Shown here one piece after another: positions 45,007-51,929 of a stretch of DNA of 62,070 bases. This DNA comes from Paraburkholderia tropica (lineage in GTDB: Bacteria > Pseudomonadota > Gammaproteobacteria > Burkholderiales > Burkholderiaceae). The DNA lies in assembly GCF_914484835.1 (NCBI RefSeq), contig NZ_CAJZAR010000081.1:1-62070 (forward strand), read 5' to 3'. Position 1 is the first letter of the stretch, and every line of letters starts with the position of its first letter. The position numbers and the translations under genes were made by a program. Below the pieces are notes generated by a model. That model saw only the letters and a program-made list of their open reading frames with translations, was not told the DNA's origin and searched no databases.

Positions 45007-45792
45007 TTATCCCGCGAACGTGACTTCCGCGATCACCGGCGTGTGATCGGAAGGCTGCTCCCATTTGCGCGGCACCTTGTCGACTTCACACGCGGTGAGC
45101 GTGGCCGCGAGCGCGGGCGACAGCAGGATGTGATCGATGCGCAGCCCCGCATTGCGGCGGAACGCGAACATGCGGTAATCCCACCACGTGAACAGTTTTT
45201 CGGGCTGCTCGAACTGGCGGAACGCATCGACGAAACCGAGCGCGATGAGGCGCTGGAACTGCGCGCGCTCCTCGGGCGACACGAGATTCTGGCCTTCCCA
45301 CGCTTTCGGGTCGTGCACATCGCGGTCTTCGGGCGCGATGTTGTAGTCGCCGAGCAGCGCGAGCTTCGGATACTGCTGCATTTCAGCCGCGAGCCAGTCG
45401 TGCATCGCGTTGAGCCAGTCGAGCTTGTACGCGAACTTCTCGCTGCCGGGCGCCTGACCGTTCGGGAAATACGCACAGACGATGCGCGTGCCTTCGACCG
45501 TCACGGCGACCACGCGCTGCTGCGGATCTTCGAAACCGGGAATGTTGCGCACGACGGTGCTCTCGTCGACGTTCAGGCCGTCGCGCACGAGAATAGCCAC
45601 GCCGTTATAGGTCTTCTGGCCCGTGAACCAGCTGCGGTAGCCTTGCGCTTCGAGTTCGGCGCGCGGGTATTTATCGTCGGTGAGCTTCAGTTCCTGAAGA
45701 CAGAGCACGTCGACCTTGCTCTCGCCGAGCCAGTCGATGACGTGCTGCAAGCGGACCTTCAGGGAATTGACGTTCCAGGTGGCGATTTTCAT
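45007..45792 (-). CDS. xthA: Exodeoxyribonuclease III / AP endonuclease
   Basis: A 261-aa repair enzyme that cuts at abasic sites and degrades 3' ends. The start MKIATWNVNSLKVRLQHV has the conserved Asn of the active site; CLQELKL contains the metal-binding Glu, LLGDYNIAPEDRDVHDPKAW the catalytic Asp-Asn pair, GLRIDHILLS the conserved DHxL, and SDHTPV the catalytic His near the C-terminus. Length is normal. It stands alone between the peptidase and an SDR gene. Confidence 0.94.
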   Translation of the reverse strand: MKIATWNVNSLKVRLQHVIDWLGESKVDVLCLQELKLTDDKYPRAELEAQGYRSWFTGQKTYNGVAILVRDGLNVDESTVVRNIPGFEDPQQRVVAVTVEGTRIVCAYFPNGQAPGSEKFAYKLDWLNAMHDWLAAEMQQYPKLALLGDYNIAPEDRDVHDPKAWEGQNLVSPEERAQFQRLIALGFVDAFRQFEQPEKLFTWWDYRMFAFRRNAGLRIDHILLSPALAATLTACEVDKVPRKWEQPSDHTPVIAEVTFAG

Positions 45793-45964
45793 GAGTTGCT
45801 GAACAGGTAATGAGCGCGATGAAGCGGGCGCGACAGATCGGGCCGGCGGCCGCGCACGCGCGTGTCGAACGCGTGCCGCGAACCGGCGTTTCCCGCATCA
45901 TACCTGGCCTCGCGCGATCATGAGCAAACTCGTGAGCCGACCCGGCGCTTGCGCCGCGCTTTTT

Positions 45965-46693
45965 TCACCATTCCTCGAGCCACGGACGCAGATCGAGTTC
46001 GTGTGTCCACGCATCGCGCGGCTGCTGATGCAGCATCCAGTAAGCGTCGGCGATATGCTCGGGATTGAGGATGCCGTCGCGCTCCTTGAGCTTGTAGCGC
46101 TCTGGAAAATTCTCGCGGATGAATTCGGTATCGATCGCGCCGTCGACGATGATCTGCGCGACGTGCACACCTTCCGGCCCCAACTCGCGCGCCATCGATT
46201 GCGCGAGCGCGCGCAACGCGTGCTTCGCGCCCGCGAAAGCGGAGAAGCCCGCGCGTCCGCGTACGCTCGCCGTGGCACCCGTGAAAAAGATCGAGCCGCG
46301 CGCGCGTGGCAGCATGACTTTCGCCGCCTCGCGGCCCATCAGAAAGCCTGCGAAACAGGCCATTTCCCAGACCTTGTGATACACGCGCGCCGTGGTTTCG
46401 GTAATGCCGAAACGCACGTTTGCGCCGATATTGAAGATCGCGACTTCGACCGGCGCGATATTCTTCTCGATCTCGGCGAATAGCGCGATCATGTCCTCTT
46501 CCTTGCGCGCGTCCGAGCCGAACGCGTACGCGACGCCGCCTTCGGCTTCGATCTGCGCAACGAGCGGCGCAAGCTTGTCCGCGTGGCGGCGCGTGACACA
46601 AGCGATATACCCTTCGCGCGCGAAACGGCGTGCAATCGCGCCGCCCGTTGCATCACCTGCGCCGATCACGAGTACGGCTTTCTTTTGCGTCAT
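45965..46693 (-). CDS. Atypical short-chain dehydrogenase/reductase family protein
   Basis: A 242-aa Rossmann-fold protein. The cofactor loop is GAGDATGGAIARRF, a variant of GxxxGxG, and FNIGANVRFG stands in for NNAG. In the active-site segment FTGATASVRGRAGFSAFAGAK, Phe153 replaces the catalytic Tyr of YxxxK (Lys157 kept), and the Ser position 13 residues before is Ala140. It may therefore be a non-catalytic or differently acting SDR. AAGGAGA precedes the ATG at 46693. It is divergent from the DsbA-like isomerase gene. Confidence 0.82.
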   Translation of the reverse strand: MTQKKAVLVIGAGDATGGAIARRFAREGYIACVTRRHADKLAPLVAQIEAEGGVAYAFGSDARKEEDMIALFAEIEKNIAPVEVAIFNIGANVRFGITETTARVYHKVWEMACFAGFLMGREAAKVMLPRARGSIFFTGATASVRGRAGFSAFAGAKHALRALAQSMARELGPEGVHVAQIIVDGAIDTEFIRENFPERYKLKERDGILNPEHIADAYWMLHQQPRDAWTHELDLRPWLEEW

Positions 46694-46773
46694 GGTGGTT
46701 TGTCTCCTTGTCATGTTTGCCTGCATGGAGGAATATGCGTCGAACGAATTCACACACGCATGGAGGAGCGGCA

Positions 46774-47394
46774 ATGCAGAAAATCAGCGTGCAGTTTCTT
46801 TTCGACTTTGGCAGTCCTAATGCTTATTTGAGCCATAAGGTCATTCCCTCGATCGAAGCGCGTCATGGCGTGCGTTTCGAGTATGTGCCCATTCTGCTCG
46901 GCGGCCTGTTCAAGATGACCGGTAATCGCTCGCCGGCCGAAAGCACGGCGCAAATCGCAAACAAGCGCAAGTATATGTTTCTGGAGATGCAGCGCTTTAT
47001 CGCGAAGCACGGCCTCAGCGCGTATCGGATGAATCCGCATTTTCCGGTGAATACACTGCAGATCATGCGAGGCGCGGTGGCGGCGCAGCGCGAGGGCGTG
47101 GTCGAACATTACGTCGATCGCATGTTCGCGCATATGTGGGAAGGCGGCCTCAAGCTCGATGATCCCGAAGTGCTGCGCGCGACCTTGCAAGCCGATGGTT
47201 TCGACGTGGCGTGTTTTGAAACGCTGCTCGCGGACGCCGATGTGAAAGCCACGTTGCTCGCCAATACGCAGGACGCATTCGAGCGCGGCGCGTTTGGCGC
47301 GCCGACGTTTTTCGTCGGCGAGGAGATGTTCTTCGGGAAGGATCAGTTGCGCGATGTCGAAGACGAAATCGTGCGTGTGAAAGGCGGCGCGTGA
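46774..47394 (+). CDS. DsbA-family 2-hydroxychromene-2-carboxylate isomerase-like protein
   Basis: A 206-aa protein of the kappa-GST/NahD branch of the thioredoxin-fold DsbA family. The N-terminus is MQKISVQFLFDFGSPNAYLS with the catalytic-type Ser14 instead of CxxC, so it is not a disulfide oxidase. The cis-Pro segment GAPTFFVGEEMFFGKDQL is diagnostic. GGAGGAG precedes the ATG at 46774. NahD isomerises an aromatic degradation intermediate with glutathione; here the substrate is unknown. It may act with the divergent SDR. Confidence 0.85.
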   Translation: MQKISVQFLFDFGSPNAYLSHKVIPSIEARHGVRFEYVPILLGGLFKMTGNRSPAESTAQIANKRKYMFLEMQRFIAKHGLSAYRMNPHFPVNTLQIMRGAVAAQREGVVEHYVDRMFAHMWEGGLKLDDPEVLRATLQADGFDVACFETLLADADVKATLLANTQDAFERGAFGAPTFFVGEEMFFGKDQLRDVEDEIVRVKGGA

Positions 47395-47476
47395 CGCTTG
47401 CGCCGCAGCAGGGTGGGGAGCGCCGATGCCTTGCAGGCGCTCCCTCGTTTTCATCGCGTGAGTCGCGTGTCGTGAT

Positions 47477-48466
47477 TTAGACGGCGGCGGGCGCTTCGGC
47501 TTCGCTCGCCGACATCACGCCGATTCGCGCCCGCGCCGCGTCGTATTCGCGCTTCAGACGCGCGATCAGTTCGGCGGCGGGCACGATGCTCTTGACCGCG
47601 CCGATGCCCTGGCCCGAGCCCCAGATGTCCTTCCAGGGCTTCACGCGGTTGGAGCCGAAATTCATCGCCGTGGGATCCGATTCCGGCAGCGCGTTCGGGT
47701 CGAGGCCGCTCGCGACGATACTCGAACGCAGATAGTTGCCGTGCACGCCGGTGAACAGATTCGAGTAGACGATATCGGCCGCGTTGCTATCGACGATCAT
47801 CTGCTTGTAGGCCTCGACGGCGTTCGCTTCCTGCGTGGCGATAAAGGCCGAGCCGATGTACGCGAGGTCCGCGCCCGCCGCCTGCGCGGCGAGAATCGCA
47901 TTGCCGTTGCCGATCGCGCCCGAGAGCAGCAGCGGGCCGTCGAACCATTCGCGGATCTCGTGAATGAGCGCGAACGGCGACAGCGTGCCCGCATGGCCGC
48001 CCGCACCGGCGGCGACGGCGATCAGGCCGTCCGCGCCTTTCTCGATGGCCTTCTTCGCGAACGTGTTGTTGATCACGTCGTGCAGCACGATGCCGCCCCA
48101 GCTATGCACCGCCTGATTCACTTCCTCGCGCGCGCCCAGCGAGGTGATGACGATCGGCACCTTGTATTGCGCGCACACGCCCAGATCGTGCTGCAGCCGG
48201 TCGTTGGACTTGTGGACGATCTGGTTCACCGCGAACGGCGCGGCGGGGCGGTCGGGATGCTTCGCGTTGTACTCGGCGAGTTCGGTGGTGATGCGGTCGA
48301 GCCATTCGCCGAGCACGTGTTCGGGACGGGCGTTGAGCGCCGGGAAGGAACCGACCACGCCGGCCTTGCACTGCGCGATCACGAGATCGGGATTCGAAAT
48401 GATGAAAAGCGGCGAGCCGACGACCGGAATCGACAGGCCACGGCGCAGCACGGCGGGCAGGGACAT
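47477..48466 (-). CDS. Nitronate monooxygenase (2-nitropropane dioxygenase family)
   Basis: A 329-aa FMN-dependent TIM-barrel enzyme that oxidises nitronates such as propionate 3-nitronate. Diagnostic segments are IPVVGSPLFIISNPDLVIAQ at the N-terminus, AGAGGHAGTLSPFALIHEIR (FMN phosphate region), LLSGAIGNGNAILAAQAAGA and DLAYIGSAFIATQEANA. The start at 48466 is supported by AAGGAG; upstream in-frame sequence has no coding character. It is divergent from a PadR regulator with a 32-bp palindrome between them, which probably represses it. Confidence 0.87.
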   Translation of the reverse strand: MSLPAVLRRGLSIPVVGSPLFIISNPDLVIAQCKAGVVGSFPALNARPEHVLGEWLDRITTELAEYNAKHPDRPAAPFAVNQIVHKSNDRLQHDLGVCAQYKVPIVITSLGAREEVNQAVHSWGGIVLHDVINNTFAKKAIEKGADGLIAVAAGAGGHAGTLSPFALIHEIREWFDGPLLLSGAIGNGNAILAAQAAGADLAYIGSAFIATQEANAVEAYKQMIVDSNAADIVYSNLFTGVHGNYLRSSIVASGLDPNALPESDPTAMNFGSNRVKPWKDIWGSGQGIGAVKSIVPAAELIARLKREYDAARARIGVMSASEAEAPAAV

Positions 48467-48582
48467 CCCATATCTCCTTGATGATGACGGCGGCCCGCAG
48501 CGGGCGCTGTCGTGTTGTTCGTGATGGTTTGTGCTCGTGCGTGATGCTTCACGGGCCGACAGCGCTAAACATAGCAAAGGCG

Positions 48583-48614
48583 ACAGCACTATGCAACCAG
48601 TTGCATAGTGCTGT
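48583..48614. promoter_or_regulatory. 32-bp perfect palindrome, probable PadR operator
   Basis: The arms ACAGCACTATGCAAC (48583-48597) and GTTGCATAGTGCTGT (48600-48614) are perfect 15-bp inverted repeats separated by CA. The inner core ATGCAAC-CA-GTTGCAT resembles PadR-type ATG-N-CAT sites. It lies between the divergent nitronate monooxygenase and PadR genes. Confidence 0.85.
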
Positions 48615-48679
48615 AATTCGAGGCTTATTCGGGACGGAACCAGGGCGGCGAGGCAGGGGGCGTGGTTTAGAATCGCCGC

Positions 48680-49225
48680 ATGTCGACTCCGCACGCCATC
48701 CTCATTGCCCTGCTCGAAAAGCCGTCGTCGGGCTACGACCTCGCCCGGCGCTTCGACCGGGCCATCGGCTATTTCTGGCAGGCCACGCATCAGCAGATCT
48801 ACCGCGAGCTGGGCCGCATGGTCTCGGCGGGCTGGGTGGCGGTGGTCGAGGAAGGCGAGGAGGGCGCGGCCGCGTCGCGCAAAAAGATCTATCGCGTGTT
48901 GCCCGTGGGACGCGAGGAAGTCATGCGCTGGGCACGCGACACGCGGCTCAGCGTGGACGATCGCAATGTGTTCCTGCTCAAGCTGCGCGCCGATGCGGTG
49001 ATTGGTCCGCTCGGTCTCGGCGAAGAGTTGCGGCGTTTGATCGATGAGGCGCGTGCGCGTCTGGAGACGTATCGCGAGATCGAGCGGCGCGACTTCGGCG
49101 CGGCGCACCTCACGCGCGCCCAGCAATTGCAGTATGCGATTCTCAAGGCCGGTATTCACACGCAGACAACATGGCTCGCGTGGGCCGAGGAATTGCGCGA
49201 GATCGTAGACGACGAGGCGGCTTGA
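48680..49225 (+). CDS. PadR-family transcriptional regulator
   Basis: A 181-aa repressor with the PadR winged helix at the N-terminus (MSTPHAILIALLEKPSSGYD, FDRAIGYFWQATHQQIYREL, GWVAVVEEGEE, KKIYRVLPVGREEV) and a Vir-like C-terminal helical dimerisation domain (about 95-181). Such proteins repress detoxification genes and are released by small aromatic or toxic compounds. The divergent nitronate monooxygenase is the obvious target. No strong ribosome site is seen before the ATG at 48680. Confidence 0.9.
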   Translation: MSTPHAILIALLEKPSSGYDLARRFDRAIGYFWQATHQQIYRELGRMVSAGWVAVVEEGEEGAAASRKKIYRVLPVGREEVMRWARDTRLSVDDRNVFLLKLRADAVIGPLGLGEELRRLIDEARARLETYREIERRDFGAAHLTRAQQLQYAILKAGIHTQTTWLAWAEELREIVDDEAA

Positions 49226-49327
49226 AACGCTGTTCGTTCATCGCGCCAATTTGATTCGGATGCCGAATCAAATTGCGCTCAAAGATTGCCGCGAGATTCG
49301 ACGCTCAACACGATGATGAAAAAAGTG

Positions 49328-49356
49328 TTGACGTAACGGGATCATGGTCCTATAAT
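49328..49356 (+). promoter_or_regulatory. Promoter of the initiator tRNA gene
   Basis: TTGACG (49328-49333), a 17-bp spacer and TATAAT (49351-49356) form a near-consensus sigma-70 promoter ending 16 bp before the tRNA. Confidence 0.88.
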
Positions 49357-49372
49357 TCTTTTCTCTGACGGA

Positions 49373-49449
49373 CGCGGGGTGGAGCAGTCTGGCAGCTCGT
49401 CGGGCTCATAACCCGAAGGTCACAGGTTCAAATCCTGTCCCCGCAACCA
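49373..49449 (+). tRNA. Initiator tRNA-fMet(CAU)
   Basis: A 77-nt tRNA with acceptor CGCGGGG opposing CCCCGCA, so the first pair is a C-A mismatch, the hallmark of bacterial initiator tRNA. The anticodon stem is GGG/CCC around loop CTCATAA (anticodon CAT), with three consecutive G:C pairs, another initiator trait. The T-arm ACAGG-TTCAAAT-CCTGT and the encoded ACCA end are complete. It has its own promoter and terminator. Confidence 0.97.
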
Positions 49450-49458
49450 AGGATTCTC

Positions 49459-49490
49459 AAAGCCCGCACGATGCAAATCGTGCGGGCTTT
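49459..49490 (+). terminator. Terminator of the initiator tRNA
   Basis: AAAGCCCGCACGAT (49459-49472) and ATCGTGCGGGCTTT (49477-49490) form a 14-bp stem with loop GCAA. Confidence 0.88.
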
Positions 49491-49571
49491 ATCCTTTGTG
49501 GCTTCCGTTTTGCATTCCTCTTTTGGGTTCCTTTTTGGCGCCGCATCAGTACGGCGCCAAGTGTCTTCCGA

Positions 49572-50273
49572 TCAAGCTTCCTTTAACGCCCAATCCACCG
49601 CCGCCTGCGCATGCAGCGCCGTGGTGTCGAACACGGGCAGCGCGGAATCTTCAGCACGTATCAGCAGAGTGATCTCGGTGCAGCCGAGTATCACTGCCTG
49701 CGCGCCCGCTTGGGCCAGCGCGTCGATCGTGCGCTGATAAACCCGCCTCGATTCCGCCTTCACATTCCCGTGGCACAACTCGTCGTAGATGATGCGATGC
49801 ACGTCCGCGCGCGCCGCCTCGTCGGGCACGATGGCCTCGATGCCGTGCACGTCGCGCAGCCGCCCCGCGTAGAAGTCGTGCTCCATCGTATAGCGCGTGC
49901 CCAGCAGGCCGACGCGCGTCACGCCCGCCGCGCGCAGCGCCGCGCCGGTCGGGTCCGCGATATGCAGGAAGGGAATCGAAATGGCCGCTTCGATCGACGC
50001 GCACACGCGATGCATCGTGTTGGTCGCGAGCAGCACGATGCCTGCACCGCCGCGTTCGAGTTGCGTGGCCGCTTGCGCCATCTGCACGCCGAGTGCATCC
50101 CAGTCGCCGGCGCGCTGAAGTGCCTCGATATCCGCGAAATCGACGGTCGCCATCAGGCTGCGCGCGTTGTGATGGCCGCCGAGCCGCGCCTTCGTATAGC
50201 TGTTGAGCAGGCGGTAATACTCCGCCGACGACTCCCAGCTCATGCCGCCAATCACGCCGATCGTTTTCATCAT
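49572..50273 (-). CDS. Aspartate/glutamate racemase family protein
   Basis: A 233-aa cytosolic PLP-independent racemase. Family motifs are MKTIGVIGGMSWESSAEYYR, LLATNTMHRV with the first catalytic position (here Thr in TNTMH rather than Cys), and ILGCTEITLL with the second catalytic Cys. The Thr substitution is shared by the YgeA-like group, whose activity differs from standard aspartate racemase. The start is one of two adjacent ATGs (50273 or 50270) with a weak ribosome site. It is divergent from the amidohydrolase gene. Confidence 0.82.
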   Translation of the reverse strand: MMKTIGVIGGMSWESSAEYYRLLNSYTKARLGGHHNARSLMATVDFADIEALQRAGDWDALGVQMAQAATQLERGGAGIVLLATNTMHRVCASIEAAISIPFLHIADPTGAALRAAGVTRVGLLGTRYTMEHDFYAGRLRDVHGIEAIVPDEAARADVHRIIYDELCHGNVKAESRRVYQRTIDALAQAGAQAVILGCTEITLLIRAEDSALPVFDTTALHAQAAVDWALKEA

Positions 50274-50313
50274 CTGCCATTGAGAAAGAGGTAAGGTCCG
50301 AACGAGTATAGGC

Positions 50314-50436
50314 GTGTGTACCGTGCTGTACAGGTACGGTGCGGCGCAAGTGTCACGATACGGATCGGGCACAGCGCGCGGACAGTTGTCGCAAAAATGG
50401 ATCACTTCAGTACAGTTGTGCGCGAGTGTACGGATG
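50314..50436. promoter_or_regulatory. Repeated TGTAC/GTACA motifs in a divergent promoter region
   Basis: Two clusters are seen: GTGTACCGTGCTGTACAGG (near 50315-50333) with TACGGT following, and AGTACAGTTGTGCG with GTGTACGG (50410-50433). The recurring TGTAC half-sites between racemase and amidohydrolase genes suggest binding sites for an unidentified regulator. Confidence 0.4.
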
Positions 50437-50530
50437 GCACCGCATTTCTGGCGCCGATAGAATCGGGACACATGCCGCGATGCGCAGGCCGCATCGGGCT
50501 CACAACAAGACGCCACCCAGGAGCCTCACC

Positions 50531-51817
50531 ATGGACCTGATCGTTCGCCGCGCGGTGCTCGCGCACGCGCATCCCGCCGGCCATGCCACGGTCGATATCG
50601 GCATCGAGTCGGCGCGCATCGTGGCCGTCGAGCCGCGTATCGATGCACAGGCGCGCGAGGAAATCGACGCAGCCGGGATGCTCGTGAGCGCGCCGTTCAT
50701 CGACGCGCATTTCCACATGGACGCCACGCTGTCTTACGGGCTGCCGCGCGTGAATGCGTCGGGCACGCTGCTCGAAGGCATCGCGCTGTGGGGCGAGCTG
50801 AAGCCGCATCTCACTCAGGAAGCGCTGGTCGAGCGCGCGTTGCAGTACTGCGATTGGGCCGTCGCGCGCGGCTTGCTGGCGATCCGTTCGCATGTCGACG
50901 TCTGCGACGAGCGGCTGCTGGCGGTCGAGGCGCTGCTCGAAGTGAAGCGTCGCGTCGCACCGTATCTCGATCTGCAACTCGTGGCGTTTCCGCAAGACGG
51001 CGTGCTGCGCAGCGCGGGCGCGTTCGACAATCTCAAGCGCGCGATTGCGATGGGCGTCGATGTGGTCGGCGGCATTCCGCACTTCGAGCGCACGATGGCC
51101 GATGGCGCGGAATCCGTGCGCCTGCTCTGCGAATTCGCTGCGGAAAAAGGCCTGCGCGTCGATATGCATTGCGACGAATCCGACGATCCGCTCTCGCGTC
51201 ACATCGAAACGCTCGCGGCGCAGACGCACCGCCTCCGCCTGCAAGGGCGCGTGACCGGCTCGCATCTGACGTCGATGCATTCGATGGACAACTACTACGT
51301 GAGCAAGCTGATTCCGCTGATCCGCGATTCGGGCGTGGCGGCGATTGCGAATCCGCTGATCAACATCACGTTGCAGGGGCGCGCCGACACCTATCCGAAG
51401 CGGCGCGGCATGACGCGCGTGCCCGAGTTGATGGCGGCGGGCGTGACGGTGGCGTTCGGCCACGATTGCGTGATGGACCCGTGGTACAGCTTCGGCTCGG
51501 GCGACATGCTCGAAGTCGCGCACATGGGCCTGCACGTCGCGCAGATGACGGGCGTGGAGGCGACGCGCGCGTGTTTCGACGCGGTGACGGTCAACCCCGC
51601 GAAGATTCTCGGGCTCGAAGGTTATGGCATCGCGCCCGGTTGCGCCGCGAATCTCGTCGTGCTCGATGCGCGCGATCCGATCGAGGCGATTCGCCTGCGC
51701 GCCGCGCGGCTCGCGGTCGTGAGCCGGGGCAGGGTGGTGAGCCGGCAACCCGCGCAGCGCGCGTCGCTCACGCTCGAAGGGCGGCCTGAAAGCGTCGATT
51801 TCAAACTGCATCGCTGA
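50531..51817 (+). CDS. codA: Cytosine deaminase-like amidohydrolase
   Basis: A 428-aa metal-dependent amidohydrolase. The metal ligands appear in order: DAHFHMD (HxH near 57-59), IRSHVDVCD, VDMHCDESDDPLS and FGHDCVMDPW with the catalytic Asp. HCDESDD and GHDCVxDPWYxxGxGD are features of cytosine deaminases, which make uracil and ammonia from cytosine. AGGAG precedes the ATG at 50531. No cytosine permease gene is adjacent, and an altered substrate such as another N-heterocycle is possible. Confidence 0.83.
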   Translation: MDLIVRRAVLAHAHPAGHATVDIGIESARIVAVEPRIDAQAREEIDAAGMLVSAPFIDAHFHMDATLSYGLPRVNASGTLLEGIALWGELKPHLTQEALVERALQYCDWAVARGLLAIRSHVDVCDERLLAVEALLEVKRRVAPYLDLQLVAFPQDGVLRSAGAFDNLKRAIAMGVDVVGGIPHFERTMADGAESVRLLCEFAAEKGLRVDMHCDESDDPLSRHIETLAAQTHRLRLQGRVTGSHLTSMHSMDNYYVSKLIPLIRDSGVAAIANPLINITLQGRADTYPKRRGMTRVPELMAAGVTVAFGHDCVMDPWYSFGSGDMLEVAHMGLHVAQMTGVEATRACFDAVTVNPAKILGLEGYGIAPGCAANLVVLDARDPIEAIRLRAARLAVVSRGRVVSRQPAQRASLTLEGRPESVDFKLHR

Positions 51818-51868
51818 ACTCCGTAGGGCAACGCAGCCGCGCGAGTGTCTCCATCGAGCGCCCATAAA

Positions 51869-51896
51869 AAAACCGCGCACCGAAGTGCGCGGTTTT
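51869..51896. terminator. Bidirectional terminator between codA and prlC
   Basis: AACCGCGCAC and GTGCGCGGTT form a 10-bp stem with loop CGAA, flanked by As and Ts. Confidence 0.9.
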
Positions 51897-51929
51897 GCTT
51901 TTCAGCGCTGAGCGCCGCGAAGCTTCGGC

